From the NCBI GenBank assembly GCA_964584785.1, contig CAZPBY010000041.1:7852-71851 (forward strand): 64,000 nucleotides of DNA, read 5' to 3'. Position 1 is the stretch's first letter, and each line of letters opens with the position of its first letter. The notes beneath the pieces were generated by a model. That model had not been told where the DNA came from. It saw nothing but the letters and a program-made list of their open reading frames with translations, and did no database searches. Positions 8,658 through 16,887 of the stretch are shown here, in pieces. This DNA is from JAHFTY01 sp964584785. GTDB lineage: Bacteria > Acidobacteriota > Terriglobia > 20CM-2-55-15. The position numbers and the translations under genes were made by a program.

Positions 8658-8960
8658 TTACTTGCTTAAAACCTGTTCCAGCGTGCGGGACAGTTCGACG
8701 GTTTTGGTGCGGATGAGCGCGTCGTTCTTTTCACAGGTTTTCTTCAGCTCGCGGTATTCCTGAGCAAGATGGAGGGCGGTGAGAATGGCTACTTTGAGCG
8801 AATCGGCGCTGCTGGCTACAGCGGCGATTTCGCGCATTCGCTTGTCGAGTTCGAGCGCGAGGGCGCGGACATCGCTTTCATCCATCGCGGTCTGCAGGAC
8901 GATCGTGTATTTCTGATCGTAGATCTCAACGTCTATGGATCGCGGCTTCGGTTTCGACAC
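8658..8960 (-). CDS. zapA: Cell division protein ZapA
   Basis: A 100-residue ZapA-like protein. An N-terminal beta-strand pair (IDVEIYDQKYTI) is followed by a long alpha-helical coiled-coil tail rich in Leu and Glu. ZapA bundles FtsZ filaments at midcell. The length matches the family. The GTG at 8960 lies 35 bp inside the upstream coiled-coil gene, so the two are translationally linked. Placement right after pheT is a recurrent bacterial arrangement. Confidence 0.85.
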   Translation of the reverse strand: MSKPKPRSIDVEIYDQKYTIVLQTAMDESDVRALALELDKRMREIAAVASSADSLKVAILTALHLAQEYRELKKTCEKNDALIRTKTVELSRTLEQVLSK

Positions 8961-9174
8961 GCGGCTCCTCGGTTAATTCGGATAGATTTTTGAGCAAGGA
9001 TTCAATTCTATCTTTTACCACATCCCGCTCACGTCTCAGGTCTTCCAATTCGCGTTCCAGCCGCGAAATCTGCGCTCGTGCGCCTGCCAACTCTTTCTGC
9101 GTGCTCCGGACCATTTCGACCGTGCGGACGATTCGAACTTCCAGCTCTTCAAATTTTTCAACAGCAGACGACAT
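8926..9174 (-). CDS. ZapB-like coiled-coil protein
   Basis: An 82-residue protein, almost wholly predicted coiled coil (heptads from about residue 5 to 70). ZapB is a short coiled-coil partner of ZapA at the division ring. The assignment rests on length, heptad pattern and position next to zapA, not on a unique motif. It starts 6 bp after pheT and overlaps zapA. Confidence 0.6.
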   Translation of the reverse strand: MSSAVEKFEELEVRIVRTVEMVRSTQKELAGARAQISRLERELEDLRRERDVVKDRIESLLKNLSELTEEPRVETEAAIHRR

Positions 9175-9180
9175 ATTCGA

Positions 9181-11193
9181 TTACTTCCTCAATTCAGCTC
9201 CGAGGCGTTTTTCCATCAGTCCAAGAATCCTGCGGTCGAATTCCTCGACTTCGTCGCCCGTGAGTGTACGCTCACGCGACTGGTAAATAAATGAGATCGA
9301 CAAACTGTATTTCGATTCGGCAAACGGTCCTTTGTCCAAACGATCGAATGGTTCGAAATGCACGAGTTCGAAGATACCGGCATTTCCGATCACTTCGCGA
9401 ATCGAACCATAGGTCACACCGCGATCCAGCAAAACCGACATGTCGCGGCGAATCGCAGGTTCGCGTGGAGGCGTTGTCACCTGTCCCGGCAAGCGCGAAC
9501 GTATGATCGCGTCGACATTCAACTCCGCGACATAAACGCGCTGTTTGGGCTTGATGGAAGCGGCGTAGTCCGGATGCAGTTCACCGACGACCGCAAGGCT
9601 GCCGAAGCGCGCGGCCCTGCCGGGATGGTAGTACTTCGGCAGATCGTCTCGCGTGAGAGGCTCTTCGATATCGAAAGCTTTCAAAATAGCTTCCACGTCA
9701 CCCTTGATGTCGTAGAAGTCGAAGGCACGCGCCGATTCGTGAAGGCTTTTGTGCCGAAGAAAACCGGTTGCGGCCAAAACAAGCATCCGATTTTCCGAAC
9801 CCACGCGATAGACCTTGCCGAGTTCGTAGAGTTGAAGATCGCGAATGCCGCGATGCATATTCCACTCGATGGCTTTGAGCACGCTCGCGGCGAGTCCGCT
9901 TCGCAGAAGCGTCCAGTCCTCGCTCATCGGATTGAGAAGGCGGACCGGTTCCGCGGCACGACCGAACTCCCGCTCGGTTGTTTCGTCGGTGAACGAGAGC
10001 CCGTAAATCTCCGAATAGCCGCACGCCGAAAGGATCTGTCGCAGTTCCCGCTCCTCGCGTTCGTGCGGGAGGCCGGAGCCGGATCCCGAGAATGCGGGCA
10101 AAGTCGGCGGGAAGTTGTCATAGCCGTAGTGGCGCGCGATTTCCTCGAGAAGATCTTCCTCATTGCTGACATCGACTCGAAAGCTCGGAGCAACCGCATG
10201 CCAGCCCTCGCTCGTCGTGGTGAGTTTGAAACCCAGAGCCTTCAAGATTCTCTCGACCGCCTGGTCCGGCACCGTCGCGCCGAGGAACTCTGGAATCCGC
10301 GTGCGGCGCAAAGTGGCTTCGGCCGGCTTAAATGGCGCGGGATAAACGTCGATGACGCCGCGACGCACTGTGCCACCCGCCACCTGCTGTATTAGCGTCG
10401 CGGCACGATCGCAGGCGTAGTCGCAGATCTCGATGTCTGCGCCTCGTTCGTAGCGGTAGGAAGCTTCGGTGGATAGTCCGAGCGACCGGACGGTTTTTCG
10501 AATTCCGGCTGGAAAGAAATACGCGCTCTCAAGCAACACGTTCGTTGTCTGGCCGGAGATCTCTGTTTCCGCGCCGCCCATCACACCGGCAATGGCGACC
10601 GGGCGATCGGCATCCGCGATGACGAGGATCGATGGATTCAGCGTCCGGTGCTGGCCGTCCAGCGTCGTGATCTTTTCCTCGACGCCTGCGCGGCGAACGA
10701 TGATCTGCTGGTTGTGCAGCGTGCCGGCATCGAAAGCGTGCAGCGGCTGTCCAATTTCCATCATCACCAGGTTCGTCACGTCGGCGACGTTGTTGATGGA
10801 TCGGAGCCCGAGGACGTCGAGACGCTTTTTCAACCAGTCCGGCGACGGGCCGATCTTGACACCGGCAATGTAACGTCCGCAGTACCGGCCGCACAGATCG
10901 GGATCGGCAATCTCGATGGAAAATACGTTATCAGTTACTTCAGAGCCTTCCTGAAGCTCGAATGCCGGCCTGCGGACACGCGTCCCGTAGATCGCGCTGA
11001 CTTCGCGCGCCACGCCGACGTGGTTGAGACAATCCGGCCGATTGGTCGTTATGTCGAATTCGTAGACGGTGTCCGCGGACCTCGCTTCCATCGCATCGAC
11101 GGCAAGACCGACATGGGTAAGCTTTCTCCCTAATGTCGGCGCGTCGTCCGAAATATCCACGAACTCCTTAAGCCAATTGAAACTGATCTTCAT
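9181..11193 (-). CDS. pheT: Phenylalanine-tRNA ligase beta subunit, short form
   Basis: A 670-residue PheT. The N-terminal B1 segment (KISFNWLKEFVDI) is followed at once by the B3/B4 domain (FDITTNRPDCLNHVGVARE). The B5 domain (about 270-345), catalytic-like core (about 350-560) and the C-terminal anticodon-binding ferredoxin-fold domain (about 578-668) follow. Compared with the usual 790-residue enzyme, the tRNA-binding EMAP/OB insertion after about residue 38 is absent. PheST charges tRNA-Phe as an alpha2beta2 enzyme. It is separated from pheS by 132 bp holding a palindromic repeat. Confidence 0.95.
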   Translation of the reverse strand: MKISFNWLKEFVDISDDAPTLGRKLTHVGLAVDAMEARSADTVYEFDITTNRPDCLNHVGVAREVSAIYGTRVRRPAFELQEGSEVTDNVFSIEIADPDLCGRYCGRYIAGVKIGPSPDWLKKRLDVLGLRSINNVADVTNLVMMEIGQPLHAFDAGTLHNQQIIVRRAGVEEKITTLDGQHRTLNPSILVIADADRPVAIAGVMGGAETEISGQTTNVLLESAYFFPAGIRKTVRSLGLSTEASYRYERGADIEICDYACDRAATLIQQVAGGTVRRGVIDVYPAPFKPAEATLRRTRIPEFLGATVPDQAVERILKALGFKLTTTSEGWHAVAPSFRVDVSNEEDLLEEIARHYGYDNFPPTLPAFSGSGSGLPHEREERELRQILSACGYSEIYGLSFTDETTEREFGRAAEPVRLLNPMSEDWTLLRSGLAASVLKAIEWNMHRGIRDLQLYELGKVYRVGSENRMLVLAATGFLRHKSLHESARAFDFYDIKGDVEAILKAFDIEEPLTRDDLPKYYHPGRAARFGSLAVVGELHPDYAASIKPKQRVYVAELNVDAIIRSRLPGQVTTPPREPAIRRDMSVLLDRGVTYGSIREVIGNAGIFELVHFEPFDRLDKGPFAESKYSLSISFIYQSRERTLTGDEVEEFDRRILGLMEKRLGAELRK

Positions 11194-11218
11194 GATTCAC
11201 AAAATATGAAAATGACGT

Positions 11219-11316
11219 CACGAGGCCCGTCGCTGCCGTTCCGGGTTCTGACAGTTGTGCCCCAATGCCGACCGGTAGCCAAATGTGCAGAACCCGGAGC
11301 AGCGACGGGCTTCGTG
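11219..11316. repeat. Palindromic repeat family, copy A (pheS-pheT spacer)
   Basis: An inverted repeat with arms 11219-11250 and 11288-11316 around a 37-nt loop. The arms carry CCCGTCGCTGC and CCGGGTTCTG, and the partner arm gives CAGAACCCGG and GCAGCGACGGG. The same arms occur at 30723-30803 and 36168-36258. In the pheS-pheT transcript it would form a long hairpin between the two cistrons. Confidence 0.85.
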
Positions 11317-11325
11317 GGTCATGTC

Positions 11326-12363
11326 CTAAAACTGTTCCAAAAAGCGCATGTCGTTCTGGAAATACAGCTGGAGGTCTTCCACGTTGTATCGGAGTTTGGC
11401 GTACCGTTCAATTCCGCCGCCGAATGCGAACCCGCTGTATTTTCCGGGGTCATATCCGACATTGCGGAACAACGACGTGTGGACCATACCGCAGCCCATC
11501 ACCTCGATCCAACCGGTGCCCTTGCAATTCCGGCATCCGCTGCCGCCGCACGACACGCACGAGATATCGACTTCGGCGCTTGGCTCGGTGAACGGGAAGA
11601 AGCTGGGTCTCAATCGTGTTTGAGTGCGCTCTCCGAAAAACTTCTTGTGGAACGCCTCCAAAGTTCCTTTCATGTCCGAAAATGTAACGCCTTCATCGAC
11701 GAGTAACCCTTCGACCTGATGAAACATTGGCGAATGCGTCGGATCAAAAGCGTCCCGGCGAAACACTTTTCCGGGACAGATGATCCGAACGGGCGGCTTC
11801 ATCTTTTCCATCGTGCGAATCTGCACGGGGGACGTGTGTGTTCTCAACACGAGATCCTCGGCGATGTAGAACGTATCGCGCGGATCCCGAGCCGGATGTG
11901 CAGGCGGCGTATTGAGCGCGTCGAAGTTGTAATAGGTCTTTTCAACCTCAGGACCTTCTTCGACCGAGTAACCCATCGCAATGAAGATGTCCTCGATTTC
12001 CTTCCAAACGATCGTCAGCGGATGCCGGTGGCCTGACCGGCGCGCGCTGCCGGGCAATGTGACGTCGAGCGCCTCGCGTGCAAGGGCGTCGTTCTTCTCG
12101 CGCTCCAGAATCGAAGTCTGCAATCCGTCGAGTGTCTGCTCGATTCTGGATTTGAGATCATTCACCACCTGGCCGAATTCGGCCCGTTCCGATGGCGGCA
12201 GCTTACCGAGGCTTTGAAGTTGAAGTGTGAGAAGGCCGGATTTGCGGGACAGATATCGGGACCGGATGTCTTCTAAAGAACGGCGGTCGACAACAGACGC
12301 GCGTTCCGATTCGAACTGCTGTTCGAGTGCGTGCAGTTGATCGATCCCAACCTTCGAAGACAT
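11326..12363 (-). CDS. pheS: Phenylalanine-tRNA ligase alpha subunit
   Basis: A 345-residue catalytic alpha subunit. An N-terminal coiled-coil tRNA-binding arm (about 1-90) is followed by the class II core, with motif 2 FRRDAFDPTHSPMFHQVEGL and motif 3 FAFGGGIERYAKLRY near the C-terminus. A CVSCGGSGCRNC stretch (about 275-290) may be a small metal knuckle. The ATG at 12363 is chosen because it precedes the conserved N-terminal helix. Extending the frame upstream would run into rplT. It lies 26 bp after rplT in the infC-rpmI-rplT-pheS-pheT order. Confidence 0.95.
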   Translation of the reverse strand: MSSKVGIDQLHALEQQFESERASVVDRRSLEDIRSRYLSRKSGLLTLQLQSLGKLPPSERAEFGQVVNDLKSRIEQTLDGLQTSILEREKNDALAREALDVTLPGSARRSGHRHPLTIVWKEIEDIFIAMGYSVEEGPEVEKTYYNFDALNTPPAHPARDPRDTFYIAEDLVLRTHTSPVQIRTMEKMKPPVRIICPGKVFRRDAFDPTHSPMFHQVEGLLVDEGVTFSDMKGTLEAFHKKFFGERTQTRLRPSFFPFTEPSAEVDISCVSCGGSGCRNCKGTGWIEVMGCGMVHTSLFRNVGYDPGKYSGFAFGGGIERYAKLRYNVEDLQLYFQNDMRFLEQF

Positions 12364-12389
12364 CCCGTAAATCCCATAACAGTTAAAAG

Positions 12390-12749
12390 TTACTTGCCGA
12401 CTGCGGAGCGCGCCTGCTCTGCCAGTCGTGTGAAGTTTGCCGGATCCTGCAGCGCAATGTCCGCGAGGATCTTGCGGTCCAGGTCCACTCCCGCTTTCTT
12501 GAGTCCGGAAATGAACTGATTGTAGTTCAACCCATTCTGGCGGGCCGCCGCGCCGATTCGGATGATCCAAAGGCGGCGGAAATCGCGCTTTCGCGTTTTT
12601 CGATCGCGGTACGCGTAGCCGAGCGCCTTCTCGACGGATTCCTTAGCAAACTTGTACAGCTTGCTCTTGTTGAGGTAATAGCCTTTCGCAAGGCCCAGCA
12701 ATTTTTTTCGTCGATGATGACGTTTGGTTCCGCGTTTGACTCGAGGCAC
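12390..12749 (-). CDS. rplT: 50S ribosomal protein L20
   Basis: A 119-residue L20 with the diagnostic N-terminus PRVKRGTKRHHRRKK and the core GYYLNKSKLYKFAKESVEKA. It is an early-assembly 23S rRNA-binding protein. In several bacteria L20 also represses its own operon by binding the leader; no such site was identified here. It lies between rpmI and pheS. Confidence 0.97.
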   Translation of the reverse strand: MPRVKRGTKRHHRRKKLLGLAKGYYLNKSKLYKFAKESVEKALGYAYRDRKTRKRDFRRLWIIRIGAAARQNGLNYNQFISGLKKAGVDLDRKILADIALQDPANFTRLAEQARSAVGK

Positions 12750-12769
12750 TTTGAAACTCCTTCTATCTC

Positions 12770-12970
12770 TTAAGCGTACGGCAGCATGTCGCGAACAGTT
12801 TTCAGGTCGGCCTCGGCGAGGATAGTCGCTTTGCCGAGTTTGCGCTTTCGATTTGCAGCCTTCTTTGTAAGGATGTGGCGAGCAAATGCGTGCCGCCTTT
12901 TCACCTTTCCCGTTCCGGTTACTTTGAAGCGCTTCGCTGCGCCTTTGTGCGTTTTTAGTTTCTGCTTCAT
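12770..12970 (-). CDS. rpmI: 50S ribosomal protein L35
   Basis: A 66-residue L35 of normal size with the signature KTHKGAAKRFKVTGTGKVKR and the conserved ILTKKAANRKRKL segment. It is part of the large ribosomal subunit. It lies 8 bp after infC and 20 bp before rplT. Confidence 0.97.
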   Translation of the reverse strand: MKQKLKTHKGAAKRFKVTGTGKVKRRHAFARHILTKKAANRKRKLGKATILAEADLKTVRDMLPYA

Positions 12971-12978
12971 ATCTTTAA

Positions 12979-13488
12979 TTATTTCTTCGGCGAAAATATG
13001 GCCGTCAGATTCGGGCCTTCCATTTTGGGCCGGACTTCAATGGTGCCAATCTCCGCCAGTTCTTCGACCAATCGATCCAGTAGTGCGCGTCCAATTCCCT
13101 GGTGGACGATTTCGCGACCTCTGAAAAACACCGTTGCTTTGACTTTGTCGCCCTGTTTCAAGAACCGGATGATGTGGTTCTTCTTGAAGCCGTAATCGTG
13201 TTCATCCGTGTTGGGTCGAAACTTCACTTCCTTGACGGTGATGTTCTTCTGATGCTTTTTCGCTTCGTGAAGTTTCTTATTCAGCTGGTAAAGGTACTTG
13301 CCGTAATCCATGATCCTGCAAACCGGAGGTGTTGCAGTCGGCGCGACTTCCACCAGATCCAGACCGCGCTCCTCAGCGATCTTCAAGGCTGCCTGAGGAG
13401 TCAGAATCCCAAGCTGCTCGTTCTTTTCATCGATGACTCGAACCTCGCGCGCTCGAATTCTGTGGTTGACCCGTATGTTTTTATCGAT
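12979..13488 (-). CDS. infC: Translation initiation factor IF-3, probable AUC start
   Basis: A 169-residue IF-3. The N-terminal domain (IRVNHRIRAREVRVIDE, GLDLVEVAP, PVCRIMDYGKYLYQ) and C-terminal domain (VKEVKFRPNTDEHDYGFK, GRALLDRL) are both intact. IF-3 stops subunit joining and checks the start codon. The start is assigned to ATC at 13488-13486, because the GGAGG immediately upstream is then spaced 8 nt. The only conventional alternative, TTG at 13503, would overlap that GGAGG and lack a ribosome site of its own. Non-canonical AUU/AUC starts with autoregulation are known for infC in other bacteria. Confidence 0.9.
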   Translation of the reverse strand: MDKNIRVNHRIRAREVRVIDEKNEQLGILTPQAALKIAEERGLDLVEVAPTATPPVCRIMDYGKYLYQLNKKLHEAKKHQKNITVKEVKFRPNTDEHDYGFKKNHIIRFLKQGDKVKATVFFRGREIVHQGIGRALLDRLVEELAEIGTIEVRPKMEGPNLTAIFSPKK

Positions 13489-13599
13489 GTTGTAAACCTC
13501 CAAACAGGCTCAAGGGACAAACGGTAACCATAACAAAGCAGCTGTTCTTTTTCAATTCGCTTTGTTTGGCAACACTTGGCCCTCAACGTGCCGACAAAA

Positions 13600-13743
13600 A
13601 TGGCCATGAGCATTTATCACCGGTTAGTCAAACATCACAACGAGAGTCGTGCGACGTTCATTCTGTTCGCGGAGTTTGTCGGATTTGTGAGCTCGATCAC
13701 GGTTATCCTCGGCATCGGATTCATCCGGGATTGGTTGTTGTAA
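13600..13743 (+). CDS. Small hypothetical membrane protein
   Basis: A 47-residue frame beginning MAMSIYHRLVKHHNESR. One clear hydrophobic segment follows (about 20-43, rich in Phe, Ile, Val and Gly), ending in a short IRDWLL tail. It lies 29 bp before ogt on the same strand and about 110 bp from the infC start on the other strand. The Shine-Dalgarno is weak. An in-frame ATG at 13606 and GTG at 13588 are alternative starts. I recognise no family. It is supported only by the membrane-like composition and position. Confidence 0.4.
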   Translation: MAMSIYHRLVKHHNESRATFILFAEFVGFVSSITVILGIGFIRDWLL

Positions 13744-13772
13744 CGTGCAGATTCTTCGGGTTAGGCTTCGTC

Positions 13773-14237
13773 ATGCTTTACGCTGTCACTCGCACTCCCA
13801 TCGGACCGCTCACGCTGGCATGCAGCCCAAAAGGGCTGTCCGCCGTGAACTTTGGAGCATCGATACCACCGGGTGGAGTCGTCGACGAACGTGCGAATCG
13901 CACAGCCATCCACCAACTGACTGAGTATTTTCAAGGTAGCCGAACGAGTTTCGATTTACCTCTCGACTTGAACGGCACTCCGTTTCAACTTGCGGTTTGG
14001 AATGCTTTGCTCGAGATTCCCTACGGCCAGACACGATCCTACGGCGAAATCGCGAAGTCGATCGGGAAACCGGGGGCGGCGCGCGCCGTCGGCATGGCGA
14101 ATCACGAAAATCGCATTGCGATCGTAGTCCCCTGTCACCGCGTCGTCGGACAAAAGGGGACGCTGACCGGATACGCCGGCGGACTGGATATTAAACGCCA
14201 GCTGCTCGCAATCGAACGGCGGACACTCTTCACATAA
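13773..14237 (+). CDS. ogt: Methylated-DNA--protein-cysteine methyltransferase
   Basis: A 154-residue O6-alkylguanine-DNA alkyltransferase. The active-site IVVPCHRVVG holds the acceptor Cys121. The helix-turn-helix region TRSYGEIAKSIGKPGAARAV inserts into the minor groove and flips the lesion. It repairs O6-methylguanine by suicidal alkyl transfer. The ATG at 13773 is preferred because it begins the conserved strand MLYAVTRTPIGPL; the open frame upstream has no family similarity. It is shorter than Ada, matching the Ogt/MGMT form. Confidence 0.93.
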   Translation: MLYAVTRTPIGPLTLACSPKGLSAVNFGASIPPGGVVDERANRTAIHQLTEYFQGSRTSFDLPLDLNGTPFQLAVWNALLEIPYGQTRSYGEIAKSIGKPGAARAVGMANHENRIAIVVPCHRVVGQKGTLTGYAGGLDIKRQLLAIERRTLFT

Positions 14238-14332
14238 ACATTTCATCACGAAGCCCGACGCCGCATTCCAAATACGGACAGTGGGGCCACATTTCGTGCC
14301 GAAAGGTTTCATCGGTTATCCTTATTAGTCTT

Positions 14333-16114
14333 ATGCCCAAGAACGAAGCTCTTATTACGAAACGTCATTCGCTCGCCCATCTCATGGCGGCGAGTATTCA
14401 GGAATTGTTTCCCGAAGCGAAATTCGGCGTCGGGCCGGTTGTCGAAGACGGTTTTTATTACGACGTCCAGCTCAGCCGCTCGCTCACGCCGGACGATCTT
14501 CACTCCATCGAAAGACGCATGCGCGACAAAGTGAATCAGGACCTTCGCTTCGAGCGATCCGAAGTTCCGATCGAGAAGGCCGGCGAACTGTTTGGCGGCA
14601 TGCGGCAGGACTTCAAGGTCGAGTTACTGAACGACTTGAAATCGCGCGGAACGACGGCGGTCGCGGATTTAGAGGATTCGAATCTTATCGGGTCAAGCGT
14701 CACCGAAGTAAGCGTGTATCAGACGGGCGGTTTCACCGATCTTTGCCGCGGGCCTCACGTCGTATCGACCAGGGAGATCGATCCCGACAGCTTCCGGCTG
14801 ACGCGCGTTTCGGGCGCTTACTGGCGCGGCAATCAAGCGCGTGAACAGATGCAACGCGTCTACGGCGTGGCTTTCGATACGAAAAAAGAACTCGAGGAGT
14901 ACTTCATCCGTCTTGAAGAAGCGAAGAAGCGCGACCACCGGAAACTTGGAAGAGAACTGGGCTTGTTCACTTTCCACCACTGGGCACCGGGCGCTGCACT
15001 GTGGCTTCCCAAAGGAACGACGCTGTATAACACCCTTGCGCAATACATGCGCGACGTTCTATTCCCCGCCGGATACGTCGAAGTAAAGACGCCTCTCATT
15101 TACAACAAGGCTTTATGGGAAAGGTCCGGGCACTGGAAGCATTATCAGAGCAACATGTTTCTCGTCGAAAGCGAAGGCGAGATCATGAGCATGAAACCGA
15201 TGAACTGCCCCGGTCATTTCCTGACGTATTCCAGCGACGTGCACAGCTATCGAGATTTGCCGATCCGTTATCACGAGCAGACGCCGCTGCACCGCAACGA
15301 AGCGTCGGGCGTTCTTTCGGGACTGACGCGCGTTCGGCAGTTTTCGCAGGACGACGCACATTGCTTCATCATGCAGGAGCAGATCGGCGATGAAGTCGCG
15401 CGCCTGATCGGGCTGGTCCAGAAAATCTACGGCGACTTCGGATTGTCCTTTACGGCCAAGCTCTCGACACGGCCCAACGAATTCCTGGGCGAAGTCGCGA
15501 CCTGGGACCACGCCGAGGCGCAACTTAAAGCGGCGATGGATTACGCGAAGTTGGCATACACGATCAATGAAAAGGATGGCGCGTTCTACGGTCCAAAGAT
15601 CGATTTCGACATCACCGACGCGATCGGCCGGAACTGGCAGTGCGCCACGATTCAGCTCGACTACATGCAGCCGGAGAACTTCGACTTGAAGTACATCGGC
15701 GTCGATAACATGGAGCATCGGCCGGTTGTGATTCATCGCGCGATCTTCGGGAGCTTCGAGCGATTCATCGCCATCCTGATCGAGCATTACGCCGGAGCGT
15801 TTCCCGTTTGGCTGGCGCCGGTTCAGAGTGTCGTCATTCCGATCGCGGACCGGCACATGGAATACTGCAAACAGGTGGAAACGCGATTGAACGCCGCCGG
15901 TCTTCGGGTTCAGATCGACGCCGGCACGGACCGAATGCAGGCTAAGATCCGCAACGCACAGTTGCAGAAAATTCCATACATGCTCGTCGCCGGTGATCGT
16001 GAACAGGAGAACGGGGCCATTTCGGTGAGACTGCGATCCGGCGAGGATTTGAAGTCGAAGTCCGTCGATGACTTCATTGCGATGGCGCAGGAAACCATCC
16101 GGACGAAGCAGTAA
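14333..16114 (+). CDS. thrS: Threonine-tRNA ligase lacking the TGS domain
   Basis: A 593-residue ThrRS. The protein opens directly with the editing domain (KRHSLAHLMAASIQELFPE, then the GFYYDV and TDLCRGPHV motifs), so the N-terminal TGS domain of the 640-residue form is absent. The class II catalytic core has MKPMNCPGH, the motif 2 region RNEASGVLSGLTRVRQF and the motif 3 HRAIFGSFERFIAIL. The anticodon domain occupies about 490-590. It charges tRNA-Thr and clears mischarged Ser. It is not in the usual thrS-infC operon; it lies divergent from infC behind ogt. Confidence 0.95.
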   Translation: MPKNEALITKRHSLAHLMAASIQELFPEAKFGVGPVVEDGFYYDVQLSRSLTPDDLHSIERRMRDKVNQDLRFERSEVPIEKAGELFGGMRQDFKVELLNDLKSRGTTAVADLEDSNLIGSSVTEVSVYQTGGFTDLCRGPHVVSTREIDPDSFRLTRVSGAYWRGNQAREQMQRVYGVAFDTKKELEEYFIRLEEAKKRDHRKLGRELGLFTFHHWAPGAALWLPKGTTLYNTLAQYMRDVLFPAGYVEVKTPLIYNKALWERSGHWKHYQSNMFLVESEGEIMSMKPMNCPGHFLTYSSDVHSYRDLPIRYHEQTPLHRNEASGVLSGLTRVRQFSQDDAHCFIMQEQIGDEVARLIGLVQKIYGDFGLSFTAKLSTRPNEFLGEVATWDHAEAQLKAAMDYAKLAYTINEKDGAFYGPKIDFDITDAIGRNWQCATIQLDYMQPENFDLKYIGVDNMEHRPVVIHRAIFGSFERFIAILIEHYAGAFPVWLAPVQSVVIPIADRHMEYCKQVETRLNAAGLRVQIDAGTDRMQAKIRNAQLQKIPYMLVAGDREQENGAISVRLRSGEDLKSKSVDDFIAMAQETIRTKQ

Positions 16115-16123
16115 CGCGACGTC

Positions 16124-16149
16124 GAGGAGCCACCTGAAAACGGCTCCTC
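16124..16149 (+). terminator. Hairpin after thrS
   Basis: A perfect 8-bp stem GAGGAGCC/GGCTCCTC with a 10-nt loop starts 9 bp after the thrS stop. The T-run is poor, so intrinsic termination is only possible. Confidence 0.4.
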
Positions 16150-16256
16150 AATGATTCCTCCTTCGCTGTGCCCGGTATTCGCTGGTACCGGCGTCGACAG
16201 ATTCATGAAACCGTTGCTTCACGCTTTTACAACAGCATCTGGTAGCATCGTTCACA

Positions 16257-16874
16257 ATGAAATGGAACCGGCTCACGAGGCTGATCGGTACGGGCAGCGT
16301 CATCGTACTCGCAATCGTCATCTTCACGCCGATCACACGCATTTTGAGCCGTCCCATGCTGGTGCCAACAGATATCCGGCCTTCCGAAGCGATCGTCGTT
16401 CTCGGCTCCGGGGTCGCCAAAGATGGCTCGCTCTCGTACGAGTCCGCCCAGCGGCTGTTCTTTGGAATGCGCTTATTTAAGGATGGGCTCGCGCCTCTTC
16501 TTGTTCTATCAGGACCTTCCAATGAGGGGAGCGCACCGGAATCGACGATCCGAGCGAGAACCGCCGAGGAGCTCGGAATACCCCGGTCCGCCATGCTCGA
16601 AATCAGCACGGCCCACACGACGCGAGAGGAAGCGCTGGAATCCGCCGCTATGCTGACGCCTCGAAACCTGCGACATGTTGTTCTGGTGACCGGATCGCTT
16701 CACATGCTGCGATCGAAGCTGGTCTTCGAAGCGGCAGGGCTTACGGTTTCCCCGGCACCTTCCGATAATTTTCCGAACTATGCGTCATCCGCTGAAGAAC
16801 GCTTACTGCTGCTGCGGGGCCTGGTGATCCATTCCGTCGGCCTTCTTTACTATCGAATCGCTGGATTCATTTAA
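16257..16874 (+). CDS. YdcF/SanA-type DUF218 membrane protein
   Basis: A 205-residue protein with one N-terminal membrane segment (about 9-29) and a DUF218 Rossmann-like domain. Motifs are AIVVLGSGV (about 45-53), LLVLSGPSNEGSAPE, the conserved THTTREEA-like segment (TAHTTREEALE) and LVTGSLHMLRS. Family members (YdcF, SanA, ElyC) act in envelope integrity, and ElyC affects peptidoglycan synthesis. The exact reaction is not established. It is followed 13 bp later by a small membrane-protein gene on the same strand. Confidence 0.8.
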   Translation: MKWNRLTRLIGTGSVIVLAIVIFTPITRILSRPMLVPTDIRPSEAIVVLGSGVAKDGSLSYESAQRLFFGMRLFKDGLAPLLVLSGPSNEGSAPESTIRARTAEELGIPRSAMLEISTAHTTREEALESAAMLTPRNLRHVVLVTGSLHMLRSKLVFEAAGLTVSPAPSDNFPNYASSAEERLLLLRGLVIHSVGLLYYRIAGFI

Positions 16875-16887
16875 CCCTGGGGTCGCG

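Noticed and set aside
12364..12570. Open frame extending pheS by 69 codons
   Set aside because: It overlaps rplT in another frame and shows no PheS similarity; the ATG at 12363 starts the conserved helix.
14245..14310. Partial match (CACGAAGCCCG) to the palindromic repeat arms before thrS
   Set aside because: Only 11 bases match and the second arm is absent; it may be chance or a very old relic.
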